A DNA stretch of 64,000 bases from an uncultured Prevotellaceae bacterium (GTDB lineage Bacteria; Bacteroidota; Bacteroidia; Bacteroidales; Bacteroidaceae). Location: positions 1-64,000 of the forward strand of contig CALDLA010000010.1 in NCBI GenBank assembly GCA_937898415.1. The letters are read 5' to 3'. A program made the translations under genes and the position numbers. Of this stretch, positions 18,203-25,256 are shown in pieces. The first letter of the stretch is position 1, and the number at the start of each line of letters is the position of its first letter. The notes under the pieces were generated by a model, which searched no databases, was not told the DNA's origin, and saw only the letters and a program-made list of their open reading frames with translations.

Positions 18203-18530
18203 TTCTCTGAACAATGCCGATGCCCACATGGGTGGACGCTGCGGGATGAGGACCTATATATAGGAAAGGCGTACTTGACGCTTTGTGCTTGACGTTCTGG
18301 AATCTGGCAGTTCCCAAACGTTTGTCAGACATCAAAGCAACAAAGACGCTCATGGGTATGTAATATCCGACATCCGTATTGCGGACAGCCATCATTGGCT
18401 TCGATGTAGTCTATGTCGATTTACATATCGGCGTGGGCTTCGGCGTTGCTCGTTTCGACAAACAGGCGATGCCAGAGCCTCAGAACGTGGGACGAGTAAC
18501 AGGTAGATTCCCACGCTTCTTCGTATCTAT
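18203..18530 (+). other. GC-rich transcribed leader or dispersed element
   Basis: About 330 bases of near 50% GC between AT-rich flanks. It begins just after a promoter and ends where the AT-rich coding sequence takes over. It holds the 12-bp palindrome CCTATATATAGG and several small stems (for example TCCG/CGGA, GCCA/TGGC), so it may act as a structured 5' leader. Open frames cross it on both strands but none looks like protein. The 14-mer GGATGAGGACCTAT inside it occurs inverted at about 17635-17650, before array A. Confidence 0.4.
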
Positions 18531-19161
18531 AGCTATCAATTATTTAGAACCGCTAAGTGCAGGGAGTTCCGCTTGGATATTTTGTGACAAATTGAACAAA
18601 AAGGACATATCTTTAATTATTGGAGCGTTCGCTCTTGGCATTATATGCGCGACGTGGCCTGAGATATGGGCTAATGAAACGGCTGAGACAATTATGGCAG
18701 CCTCATTACTTGTATCAATTATTGCTTTGGTAATTTCAAGTTACTTCACAACTGAGACAGCTTTAGAAATTCGTGGGTATAATAAAAAGAAACTTTTTAG
18801 CGACTATTGCGCAAGATTCTCAAATGACCAAAATATCAAGAATGTTGCAGAATGGCTCTTGGCAATTACGGAAATGGATTCTAACGGTAATATTAGAAAT
18901 GTACACTTTAGGAAGTTGAAAAATGATAAAAAGAAAACTATTATGGAACCTACACCTTTTGAGATAGAACGGTTTTGGAGTTTTCTCATTGAGCTTGTTA
19001 TTCAGATAAAAAATGGGAAATTAGAAAGAGAAGATGTTAGAAAGATTTTTTCTTCCTACGCCCAACTGTTCGACTATGTTCAGCAAACAGATGATAAAAC
19101 GTCGTATTACAAATATGACAGAAAGGTTATAGCTGAATTATTATGTGAGACAACTAATTAA
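18469..19161 (+). CDS. small membrane protein of unknown function
   Basis: The well-supported part has two membrane helices (SLIIGAFALGIICATWPEIW and MAASLLVSIIALVISSYFT) followed by a charged cytoplasmic helical domain of about 130 residues (YNKKKLFSDYCARFSNDQN, FWSFLIELVIQIKNGKLERE). I do not recognise the family. The start is uncertain: the ATG at 18469 lies in the GC-rich leader and adds a peptide unlike the rest, a TTG at 18592 directly precedes the first helix, and an ATG at 18694 would lose one helix. I suspect translation begins at or near 18592. The gene is AT-rich like its neighbours. Confidence 0.55.
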   Translation: MPEPQNVGRVTGRFPRFFVSIAINYLEPLSAGSSAWIFCDKLNKKDISLIIGAFALGIICATWPEIWANETAETIMAASLLVSIIALVISSYFTTETALEIRGYNKKKLFSDYCARFSNDQNIKNVAEWLLAITEMDSNGNIRNVHFRKLKNDKKKTIMEPTPFEIERFWSFLIELVIQIKNGKLEREDVRKIFSSYAQLFDYVQQTDDKTSYYKYDRKVIAELLCETTN

Positions 19162-19181
19162 TTATTTCTACATCAAAATAT

Positions 19182-20402
19182 ATGAAACACATTAAGAATA
19201 TATTAGTAGTCATTTCTATCACAATGCTTTCTATTTCAGCATTTGGACAGACAAAAATTAAACTGGAAAAAGATGGTGGGATTTACAAGATACAATGTAA
19301 AGTAAATGGCGCCCCCATGAAAATGTATTTTGATACAGGAGCAACAGTAGTTTCTATATCATTGTCAACAGCGATGTATTTGTTAGAAAACGATCTTGTT
19401 GAAAGAGAAGATTTTGTTGGCTTAACAAAGACAATGACTGCAGATGGTTCTGTTATTGATAATATGAAACTGATAATAAAAGATGTTGAAATAGCTGGAT
19501 TGCATTTAAAAAATGTGGAGGCTGTTGTTAGTTCCTCTTCAACGGCCCCTCTCCTATTAGGTCAATCTGCCATTGGGAAGTTAGGGAAAATCACATTAGA
19601 TGGAGATTTTCTAATCATCCATTCTATTAGCAATCAAGAATTGACCTTAGATCAAAGAAGAAATTGGGATATGCAATTACGTTTATTGAGGAAAGAAAAA
19701 AAAGATACGGAAATACTTGACTTAATATCTAAAATTGAAAAAACTGATAGGTTAAATGAATATGAATTGTATCTCAAAATAGTCTCAAAATCCAATTTAG
19801 ATGAAAATAAAGAGGTTATAAATTTATCAGAAGAGTGGTTTAATTCTTTCTCATACACATGTGATAGTATTGAATGGAAGATGGCTGTCTATTTTGCAGC
19901 AGCAAAAGCTAATATATATGGTGATGGTGATATGGAAAAGGGTATTTCCTATTTGGAAAGGTGTAAGAGCTATTGGGAGAAACAACATGAGGCGTTATTT
20001 TATTGGGGAGAATTACCTTTTATTTATGGTAGTTATTGTGAGAAGACCGGGAAACCTCTATTATTTGCCATAGTTGCTTGCAAGCGATCAATAAAGTTTT
20101 TTCTTAATAAGGATAATATTTCTGTAGAGATGATAAATCAAAATCAAGTCAAGAATTGGAATCACGCTAATTTTCTACATCTTTTGAGTGTTGATTATTC
20201 AAAAGAAATTGAAAAACAATGTTTTGAAGAGCAAAGAGAAATAAACCAAACAGAGATAGATCGATTGAATTACACTTGTATTTTAGCAGCAAAGGCGGGG
20301 TCTCCATTCTCAATAGACTACTGCCGTTCCAATAATATTAATTATACGAAAAAGTTGTCAAAAAAGGAATTGAATTTGATAGGCTTGGATTATAACTACT
20401 AA
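19182..20402 (+). CDS. secreted retropepsin-like aspartic protease with helical repeats
   Basis: A 406-residue exported protein (signal peptide MKHIKNILVVISITMLSISAFG). Residues 25-150 form a retropepsin-type domain with the catalytic motif YFDTGATVVSIS, a clan AA hallmark, and the matching LLGQSAIGKLGKI near its end. Single-domain proteases of this type work as homodimers. The C-terminal 250 residues are helical and look like Sel1/TPR-type repeats (YFAAAKANIYGDGDMEKGI, CILAAKAGSPFSIDYCRSNN). It follows the membrane protein after 20 bases and may share its transcript. Confidence 0.7.
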   Translation: MKHIKNILVVISITMLSISAFGQTKIKLEKDGGIYKIQCKVNGAPMKMYFDTGATVVSISLSTAMYLLENDLVEREDFVGLTKTMTADGSVIDNMKLIIKDVEIAGLHLKNVEAVVSSSSTAPLLLGQSAIGKLGKITLDGDFLIIHSISNQELTLDQRRNWDMQLRLLRKEKKDTEILDLISKIEKTDRLNEYELYLKIVSKSNLDENKEVINLSEEWFNSFSYTCDSIEWKMAVYFAAAKANIYGDGDMEKGISYLERCKSYWEKQHEALFYWGELPFIYGSYCEKTGKPLLFAIVACKRSIKFFLNKDNISVEMINQNQVKNWNHANFLHLLSVDYSKEIEKQCFEEQREINQTEIDRLNYTCILAAKAGSPFSIDYCRSNNINYTKKLSKKELNLIGLDYNY

Positions 20403-20527
20403 GTTATTCCTTTGTTTATATTTCGTACAGTATTGACGTTTATTAGAATGTTCCATCTTGTGCTTTTCAATTAAGGAGAAACTTCCATCCAGAGAGTATT
20501 AATCGAAGTGAAATGTTCTAATCAATA

Positions 20528-20965
20528 ATGAATATGGAAAACGTTTTAGAAATCATTATCCCGGCAGCATTATGCCTAGGTGGTCTATGTTACTTTTGGT
20601 ATTCTTCGAAAAAGGGGAAGAATGTGATTGACGAAAAGGTGGATGGAGACGGCGAACTGCTTGAATATGCAAAGAGTCTGCTTGCCGCTGATAAGTTGGA
20701 AAGCGAAGCTCTTCGTGACTTGACAGAGCATGGGTGTAAACAAGAAGACGCAAAACGGATTGTTGCTGAAGCTGTGGTCCAATTAGAAGAAAAGGAGAAG
20801 AAGGTGAAACGGCAGTATATGATCTTCGGCAGTCTGTTCTTCTTTGGCGGACTCATCATAACGATATGGTCATATATCCACGCCGTGAATGGCGGTACGT
20901 ATATTATCACATGGGGTGCAATCCTTTTCGGAGCGATATTGCTATATAAAGGATTTGATATGTGA
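20528..20965 (+). CDS. small three-helix membrane protein
   Basis: A 145-residue protein: an N-terminal membrane helix (ILEIIIPAALCLGGLCYFWY), a soluble acidic/basic segment of about 60 residues that contains a UBA-like or CUE-like helix bundle pattern (LRDLTEHGCKQEDAKRIVAE), and two C-terminal membrane helices. The middle segment may bind another protein, but no function can be assigned. It is followed after 23 bases by the lipoprotein gene on the same strand. Confidence 0.6.
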   Translation: MNMENVLEIIIPAALCLGGLCYFWYSSKKGKNVIDEKVDGDGELLEYAKSLLAADKLESEALRDLTEHGCKQEDAKRIVAEAVVQLEEKEKKVKRQYMIFGSLFFFGGLIITIWSYIHAVNGGTYIITWGAILFGAILLYKGFDM

Positions 20966-20988
20966 CAACGAATGTTTGAATGGAGGTT

Positions 20989-21561
20989 ATGAGGAAATTG
21001 TTATTTGGTGTCATGCTTATGGCCTGGAGTGTGGGCATATATTGTGGTTGCGATTTTAATGGGAAAGATGTAAAGACTGTTGTTGTTCATGACACGTTTT
21101 ACAAAGATACCCTTGTGGTGGAAAAGCAAGAACTGGCGTATGTTGATGCGAAATGGTTGCGGAGGCAGTTTGAGATTCCCGTCAGGGCTTATTGGAAGAA
21201 CTATGAAGACGGGTATGGGGTGGAATATCCTGCTTTTATGGAGCGGAAGCCTGCTGGTAATGGGGGAAGGAACCTGCATGTGGAGTATCAAGGCATCAGT
21301 ATGATAGTTAGCACTTATGATGAGAAATACGATATGTCTGTGCGAGAGAAGTTCGAGGCTGTCAGCCAGTCGGCAGTTAGAAAGTCGATGTCTGACAGCT
21401 CGTTCACATTAGCAGGCAACTGCGGCAAGAATAGACTGTTTTTTGAGAAAGACATCTTACTGAAGCCTCGCACTTGGATATATCTGCGTGTGGAATTCCC
21501 TTCGGAATTGACATGGGCCGTTGATCCTCTTTTACATTATGTGAAAGATTATCGTCCTTAA
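20989..21561 (+). CDS. putative lipoprotein of unknown function
   Basis: A 190-residue protein with an N-terminal hydrophobic segment ending in cysteines (LMAWSVGIYCGCDFNG), which is a plausible but imperfect lipobox. The mature domain is mixed alpha/beta with no recognised motif. The ATG at 20989 is preferred over 20980 because it starts the signal segment directly. Array C begins 22 bases after the stop codon. Confidence 0.6.
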   Translation: MRKLLFGVMLMAWSVGIYCGCDFNGKDVKTVVVHDTFYKDTLVVEKQELAYVDAKWLRRQFEIPVRAYWKNYEDGYGVEYPAFMERKPAGNGGRNLHVEYQGISMIVSTYDEKYDMSVREKFEAVSQSAVRKSMSDSSFTLAGNCGKNRLFFEKDILLKPRTWIYLRVEFPSELTWAVDPLLHYVKDYRP

Positions 21562-21583
21562 AGAATCGTAAGCCATCAGCGAA

Positions 21584-21662
21584 CCCTTAGAGCCAATTCG
21601 GGAGTTGGCTCGAGCTAAAAGGGTTTTTGGCTCGAGCTAAATAGGGTTTTGGCTCGAGCCAA
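21584..21662. repeat. palindrome array C, 22-bp period
   Basis: Copies TTGGCTCGAGCTAA, TTGGCTCGAGCTAA and TTGGCTCGAGCCAA start at 21605, 21627 and 21649, exactly 22 bp apart; the last is a perfect 14-bp palindrome. One period earlier (12-bp core at 21584) is CCCTTAGAGCCA, a decayed copy that keeps the right half. Spacers resemble each other (AAAGGGTTTT, AATAGGGTTT). Confidence 0.9.
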
Positions 21663-21748
21663 ATTTAGAGGGTCATTTTTGCGTGCAGAATAAGGCTTTA
21701 ATCAAACACAACATAGGTTCCCAATGTGCTTGCCTACGCATTTCTTGC

Positions 21749-21806
21749 TACGAAGCCATCCAACACTTTTTCCATGGCTTCACAAAAAGTGTTGGAAGGC
21801 TTCGTA
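21749..21806. repeat. large hairpin (array D) with 22-bp spaced GGCTTC
   Basis: A 58-bp near-palindrome: TACGAAGCC ... GGCTTCGTA at the ends, TCCAACACTTTTT/AAAAAGTGTTGGA inside, and CCATGG near the middle. The element GGCTTC recurs at 21776 and 21798, 22 bp apart, the same period as arrays A, B, C and E. It could fold as an RNA hairpin or be a decayed member of the same repeat class. Confidence 0.65.
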
Positions 21807-21835
21807 AAAAACGGTCTCTTCTGTGACAATGAACA

Positions 21836-21906
21836 ATTCTCTTTTAGACGAAAATTGAAAATAATTGGATAAATAATTTGACTTTAGCGACTTTTGTCGC
21901 GACACA
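21836..21906 (+). repeat. 71-bp direct repeat, left copy
   Basis: Starts ATTCTCTTTTAGACGAAAA and ends with the palindrome TGTCGCGACA (21895-21904). A copy with about 93% identity lies at 22755-22825. The two flank a cassette with a small RNA and a nuclease-like gene. Confidence 0.85.
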
Positions 21907-21949
21907 TCAATCAAAAAATAGAACTTTTTTTGATTTCGCTGCTCCAAAA

Positions 21950-21981
21950 TTTGGTAGATAACGAAAAAATACCTATCTTTG
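21950..21981 (+). promoter_or_regulatory. promoter for the putative small RNA
   Basis: TTTG at 21950-21953 and TATCTTTG at 21974-21981, spacing 20 bp, a strong Bacteroidetes promoter with no gene on its strand. Confidence 0.7.
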
Positions 21982-21987
21982 CAGCGT

Positions 21988-22090
21988 CATACGTATGTTT
22001 TGACTATCCGGTAAGTTTCCGCGTGGGAGCAAGACTTGATCGACACTACTCCATTTTTTAACAAAGAGTCACTTAGTGTGGCTCTTTTGT
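21988..22090 (+). ncRNA. putative small RNA, about 100 nt
   Basis: A strong promoter at 21950-21981 and a hairpin terminator at 22063-22088 delimit a transcript of about 100 bases with no convincing reading frame. It converges on the nuclease-like gene, whose stop codon (22090-22092) touches the terminator. The start is estimated as about 7 bases after the -7 box. A short peptide cannot be ruled out. Confidence 0.5.
22063..22088 (+). terminator. hairpin terminator of the small RNA
   Basis: Stem AAAGAGTCAC/GTGGCTCTTT with one G-T pair and a 5-base loop, followed by TTGTCATTTTG. It sits exactly at the 3' end of the convergent gene and may serve both. Confidence 0.6.
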
Positions 22091-22719
22091 CATTTTGTAT
22101 ACCGGCGGATAAAGGTACGGAAGAAATTGGTGTCCTCCAAACTCTTTCTCGTAACAGAGATTTGCTTCTTTCCCTTGTACACAAGCACCTCTCGTGCATA
22201 AGGGTTAAGCTCGAAATATCGCTTGATGCTGCGTGCTAATGTGCCAGGATTGTAATCGGCAGTCATGTGGAGGAGAACACGATTTGTCTGACCTACAGAC
22301 TCTGACAAACGATTATCTACAGAATTCCGTCCTGTAACTGTTTTAAGATCGAACATCTTACACACCCCTTTACGCTCGAAAATAAAATCGGCCGTTCTGA
22401 TTCCCTTGGGATTAGGCAGTATATAGACACAATAGCCATGCTCTACTGCTTTGCGCGCTGCATTGATAAGATTGTCGAAGTCATCACTATTTTCGCTAAT
22501 GGCACTGTAAATGTTGGTTTCTCCCTCTATGAGATGGAAATCTCCATAGTAGATGATTAGTTTCAGTTGATTGATAAACTGGGCACCTTTGAGATAGTGT
22601 AACTCCTGCAACTCGTCAGCCATACCTCTCCATGAGGTCTCCGCAGCCATCAACACAGAGCCATCTTCTTCAAATGGTTCAAATTCAAATATGTTATCTT
22701 CAATGATAGCCGGTTTCAT
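22090..22719 (-). CDS. CdiA-type PD-(D/E)xK nuclease-like protein
   Basis: A 209-residue protein. Its centre carries GIRTADFIFERKG then MFDLKTVTGRNSVDNRL, the pattern of the CdiA C-terminal tRNase / phage head-associated PD-(D/E)xK fold (Asp, then Asp-x-Lys, then a Gly-x-N-S-x-D-N-R-L loop). In contact-dependent inhibition such domains cut tRNA; standing alone here it could be a toxin or a mobile-element nuclease. No immunity gene is evident beside it, only the convergent RNA. The ATG at 22719 is chosen because a promoter box lies at 22728-22735; an upstream GTG at 22824 would place translation across the promoter and the direct repeat. Confidence 0.55.
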   Translation of the reverse strand: MKPAIIEDNIFEFEPFEEDGSVLMAAETSWRGMADELQELHYLKGAQFINQLKLIIYYGDFHLIEGETNIYSAISENSDDFDNLINAARKAVEHGYCVYILPNPKGIRTADFIFERKGVCKMFDLKTVTGRNSVDNRLSESVGQTNRVLLHMTADYNPGTLARSIKRYFELNPYAREVLVYKGKKQISVTRKSLEDTNFFRTFIRRYTK

Positions 22720-22727
22720 ATTATGTG

Positions 22728-22735
22728 CAAAGGTA
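22728..22735 (-). promoter_or_regulatory. -7 promoter box for the nuclease-like gene
   Basis: The minus strand reads TACCTTTG eight bases before the ATG at 22719. Confidence 0.6.
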
Positions 22736-22754
22736 CGAAAAAGATTGGAAAGTG

Positions 22755-22825
22755 ATTCTCTTTTAGACGAAAAATTGAAATAACTGGATAAATAATTTGA
22801 CTTTAGAGACTTTTGTCGCGACACA
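22755..22825 (+). repeat. 71-bp direct repeat, right copy
   Basis: Second copy of the repeat at 21836-21906, same orientation, offset 919 bp, ending in the same palindrome TGTCGCGACA (22814-22823). It differs by a shifted A run and two substitutions. Confidence 0.85.
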
Positions 22826-22838
22826 GGCTGAAATCGCG

Positions 22839-22916
22839 TTTATTAATAAATAGCATGCAAATTATTAATAAGTAGCGTGCTATTTATTAATAAATGACGT
22901 GAGATATACTAATAAA
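22839..22916. repeat. palindrome array E, 22-bp period
   Basis: TTTATTAATAAA, ATTATTAATAAG and TTTATTAATAAA start at 22839, 22861 and 22883, exactly 22 bp apart, and the decayed TATACTAATAAA follows at 22905. Spacers TAGCATGCAA, TAGCGTGCTA and TGACGTGAGA are alike. The decayed copy is on the right here, on the left in arrays A and C. The rest of 22917-23069 shows a CCCC/GGGG mini-stem near 23020 and nothing else I can name. Confidence 0.88.
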
Positions 22917-23069
22917 GGTGATTCTTCTGCAATGTAGTCAAGACATCATTATTCATGACAAATTGTTTTAGTTGACACTTCGGTCATGCAGGACACGCAA
23001 AGCCCTGTATACTGGTAGCCCCAAAAAGAGGGGATGGGCAAACAAAAACAGAAGAAAAAGGAGCAATAG

Positions 23070-23101
23070 TTTGGTGGTAGATAAAAAATGTCGTAAATTT
23101 G
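23070..23101 (+). promoter_or_regulatory. promoter for the leukocidin-like gene
   Basis: TTTG at 23070-23073 and TAAATTTG at 23094-23101, spacing 20 bp, about 70 bases before the start codon. Confidence 0.7.
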
Positions 23102-23171
23102 CAGGGGCAAAGCATACGATAGTAGCTATTGCGACCAAATCAGACGTTTCACTTCATAATAAGTTATGGTC

Positions 23172-25250
23172 ATGAAAAAGAGCAGTTTTGTCAAGAATAG
23201 CTTCGAGGCTACCATGCTGGCCTTGTTTGCAACAATGCTGTCGGTGGGCTTCACAGCCTGTAACGATGATGATGATTCTCCGGAAGTGGTTCCTGAGAGA
23301 ACGGTGAATTATGTAACACCGCCCGTTCAGCCGACTGAAGATGCCAGGACGGTGATGATAACGGGTAAAACGTATGTGTTCGACGGTAACTATACGGGCG
23401 AGGGCAAGGCACTGGTGGAGCGCGTAAAGACGCCGGCTGCCAGTCTGGAGGAAGACGGTGTGAAGAATATCATCATCCACGATAGCCGAATTGCATCGCT
23501 CACGAACACTGAGACAGCCAACCTGCTGCTACAGATGTCGCGAGGAGCAGCGCTGGTGGTAGCCGATCCTACCGGCGCCAATATGAAGGTGCTGGCCAAA
23601 TACTTGCACGACATCATTAACACCTATACCATTGGCGGTAATAATGAGGAGGCAAGACGTGCGGTGAACCTGGTTCTGGGTTCGAGAATACTCGACCGCA
23701 TCCTGTCGTGGACAGACTCGTTTATCGACACCGTGTTCGGACAGAATCAGGACAAGACGATGTCACTGCTGGCCATCCGCAACGAAGACAGCTATGTGAT
23801 CTCCCATGAACCACAGGGTGAGACCGAAACCATGCCCATTGTCATCTATGATGAGAACGGGAACGTGGTAGAAGAAAAAAACGTCAGCTATGTGGACGAA
23901 TCGGTGATGAACGATTATCACTACGGCATCAAGGCCGACAACCTGGCAGCATGGTTGGACATGTCAGACGATAACACAGCTGCCCGTGAGGCCAGTCGCA
24001 GGTTTGCCGCTCAGCTGATGGCGACCCGCGCAGGAGGCAGTGCCGAGGAATACCTGGACCAGATGTCCGAATCGACAGACTATATCATTCCTCTGGGATT
24101 CCAGTTGTCAGGTCCATCGGGACACAATCCTTATCATGAGTGTAATGTGACATACAGGGTATGGACGGCCTACTCAGGCGAGAAGAAGTGTGACGTCTAC
24201 TGTGTCACCCAAGAGGTGAACGCCTACAACCAGATGCTGAAATGCGGTCCCAGCGATGAGAAGGATTGGTATAACGGCAGCAAGTGGGGGGCTATGGATG
24301 CTCTGAGCAAGGAAGTAAGCTTTCTCTCAAAGGAAGTATATGGCCCCTATATGAACCTAATCAAGACGGAATGTGTCCTGAAGGACGGCAACCTTCCCGT
24401 GAAGTTGGAGGAGTATGTGCCCCAGAACTCCACGAGTGGCGGACAGACCTTATCGAACTCATTCTCCTTCTCCTTGGGTGCCAGTGTCACGGCCAAGTAC
24501 GGTGGTCCCGAAGCCAGTCTTTCTACCAGCATGCAGTGGAGCCACAGTGTCAGTAAGCTTGATGCAGACCTGACGATGACGGCCTCGCCGACGCCCGACG
24601 GTAAGGTGGCGTGGACCTACAAAGGTCCTGAACTCGATTCGCACTATGGTCTTTTTGACAATACTCACGAATCTGCCCGCAGTATACAAGTCAATGCCTG
24701 CACCGTACAGCAGGGATGGGTGTGGACGGTGAAAGATTCAAAATCGACGAGAGTCTACCTCATGCCAACGGTCAGTATTCAGGACAAATGGCTGGCTTAC
24801 GCCATAATGCCACTGGAGTGTGTTCCCCACTACATCACACAGGGGAACAAGGTGTCAGTCATACTCCCCATTATCTGTCCGCCACGCTACCACCAGAAGT
24901 GGAACATGTATGTGGAGTCCAAAGACTTGAGTGTCGAGCAAGTGGAGATTATTGAATCCTTCCTGACCTCCCGGCTCAGTGAGTACTTCATGCCCACCTG
25001 CGTGTTCTCTACATTGAAGCCCGAGCACAAGAGGGAAATCAAAGTCTCCGACTGTGATGAGATAGGAACATTCGTCGAAAAGTGCAAAGATACCTACGAC
25101 TCTGACGGTGGCCGCAAAATACTGTATGAGGCTGGCACTCGTGCCAAGTTGTCAGAGACAGACAGCTACACCATCGTATGGCAACAGACTGATATCGGCG
25201 TGAACAGCGACCGCGAGGAGTACACGTTCTACATGACAAAAACGAAGTAA
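23172..25250 (+). CDS. leukocidin/hemolysin-like pore-forming lipoprotein
   Basis: A 692-residue surface-type lipoprotein: the signal peptide ends at VGFTACNDDDDS, a lipobox followed by an acidic stretch like the Bacteroidetes lipoprotein export signal. An N-terminal domain of about 270 residues (with IIIHDSRIASLTNTETANL) precedes a region typical of the leukocidin/cytolysin beta-barrel toxins: VPQNSTSGGQTLSNSFSFSL, the long amphipathic Ser/Thr-rich strand region, and aromatic-rich C-terminal strands (QQGWVWTVKDS). Such toxins assemble into ring pores on target membranes. Whether this tethered version is a toxin against other cells is inference. Base composition returns to the genome average here. 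Start ATG 23172 is chosen over 23166 for signal-peptide length. Confidence 0.65.
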   Translation: MKKSSFVKNSFEATMLALFATMLSVGFTACNDDDDSPEVVPERTVNYVTPPVQPTEDARTVMITGKTYVFDGNYTGEGKALVERVKTPAASLEEDGVKNIIIHDSRIASLTNTETANLLLQMSRGAALVVADPTGANMKVLAKYLHDIINTYTIGGNNEEARRAVNLVLGSRILDRILSWTDSFIDTVFGQNQDKTMSLLAIRNEDSYVISHEPQGETETMPIVIYDENGNVVEEKNVSYVDESVMNDYHYGIKADNLAAWLDMSDDNTAAREASRRFAAQLMATRAGGSAEEYLDQMSESTDYIIPLGFQLSGPSGHNPYHECNVTYRVWTAYSGEKKCDVYCVTQEVNAYNQMLKCGPSDEKDWYNGSKWGAMDALSKEVSFLSKEVYGPYMNLIKTECVLKDGNLPVKLEEYVPQNSTSGGQTLSNSFSFSLGASVTAKYGGPEASLSTSMQWSHSVSKLDADLTMTASPTPDGKVAWTYKGPELDSHYGLFDNTHESARSIQVNACTVQQGWVWTVKDSKSTRVYLMPTVSIQDKWLAYAIMPLECVPHYITQGNKVSVILPIICPPRYHQKWNMYVESKDLSVEQVEIIESFLTSRLSEYFMPTCVFSTLKPEHKREIKVSDCDEIGTFVEKCKDTYDSDGGRKILYEAGTRAKLSETDSYTIVWQQTDIGVNSDREEYTFYMTKTK

Positions 25251-25256
25251 GGCGAC

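Noticed and set aside
18156..18395. Minus-strand open frame over the GC-rich leader
   Set aside because: It crosses the promoter at 18189, lacks its own start signals and has no domain; the segment is better read as a leader or repeat.
20448..20524. Imperfect inverted repeat TTAGAAnGTTCC / GGAACnTTCTAA-like
   Set aside because: Two or more mismatches and AT-rich context; chance pairing cannot be excluded.
21749..21806. Rho-independent terminator for the lipoprotein gene at 20989-21561
   Set aside because: It is 190 bases downstream, much longer than a terminator stem, and no T run follows directly; the 22-bp spacing links it to the arrays.
22972..23175. 67-codon plus-strand frame before the leukocidin-like gene
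   Set aside because: It runs through the promoter at 23070-23101 and is basic low-complexity sequence.
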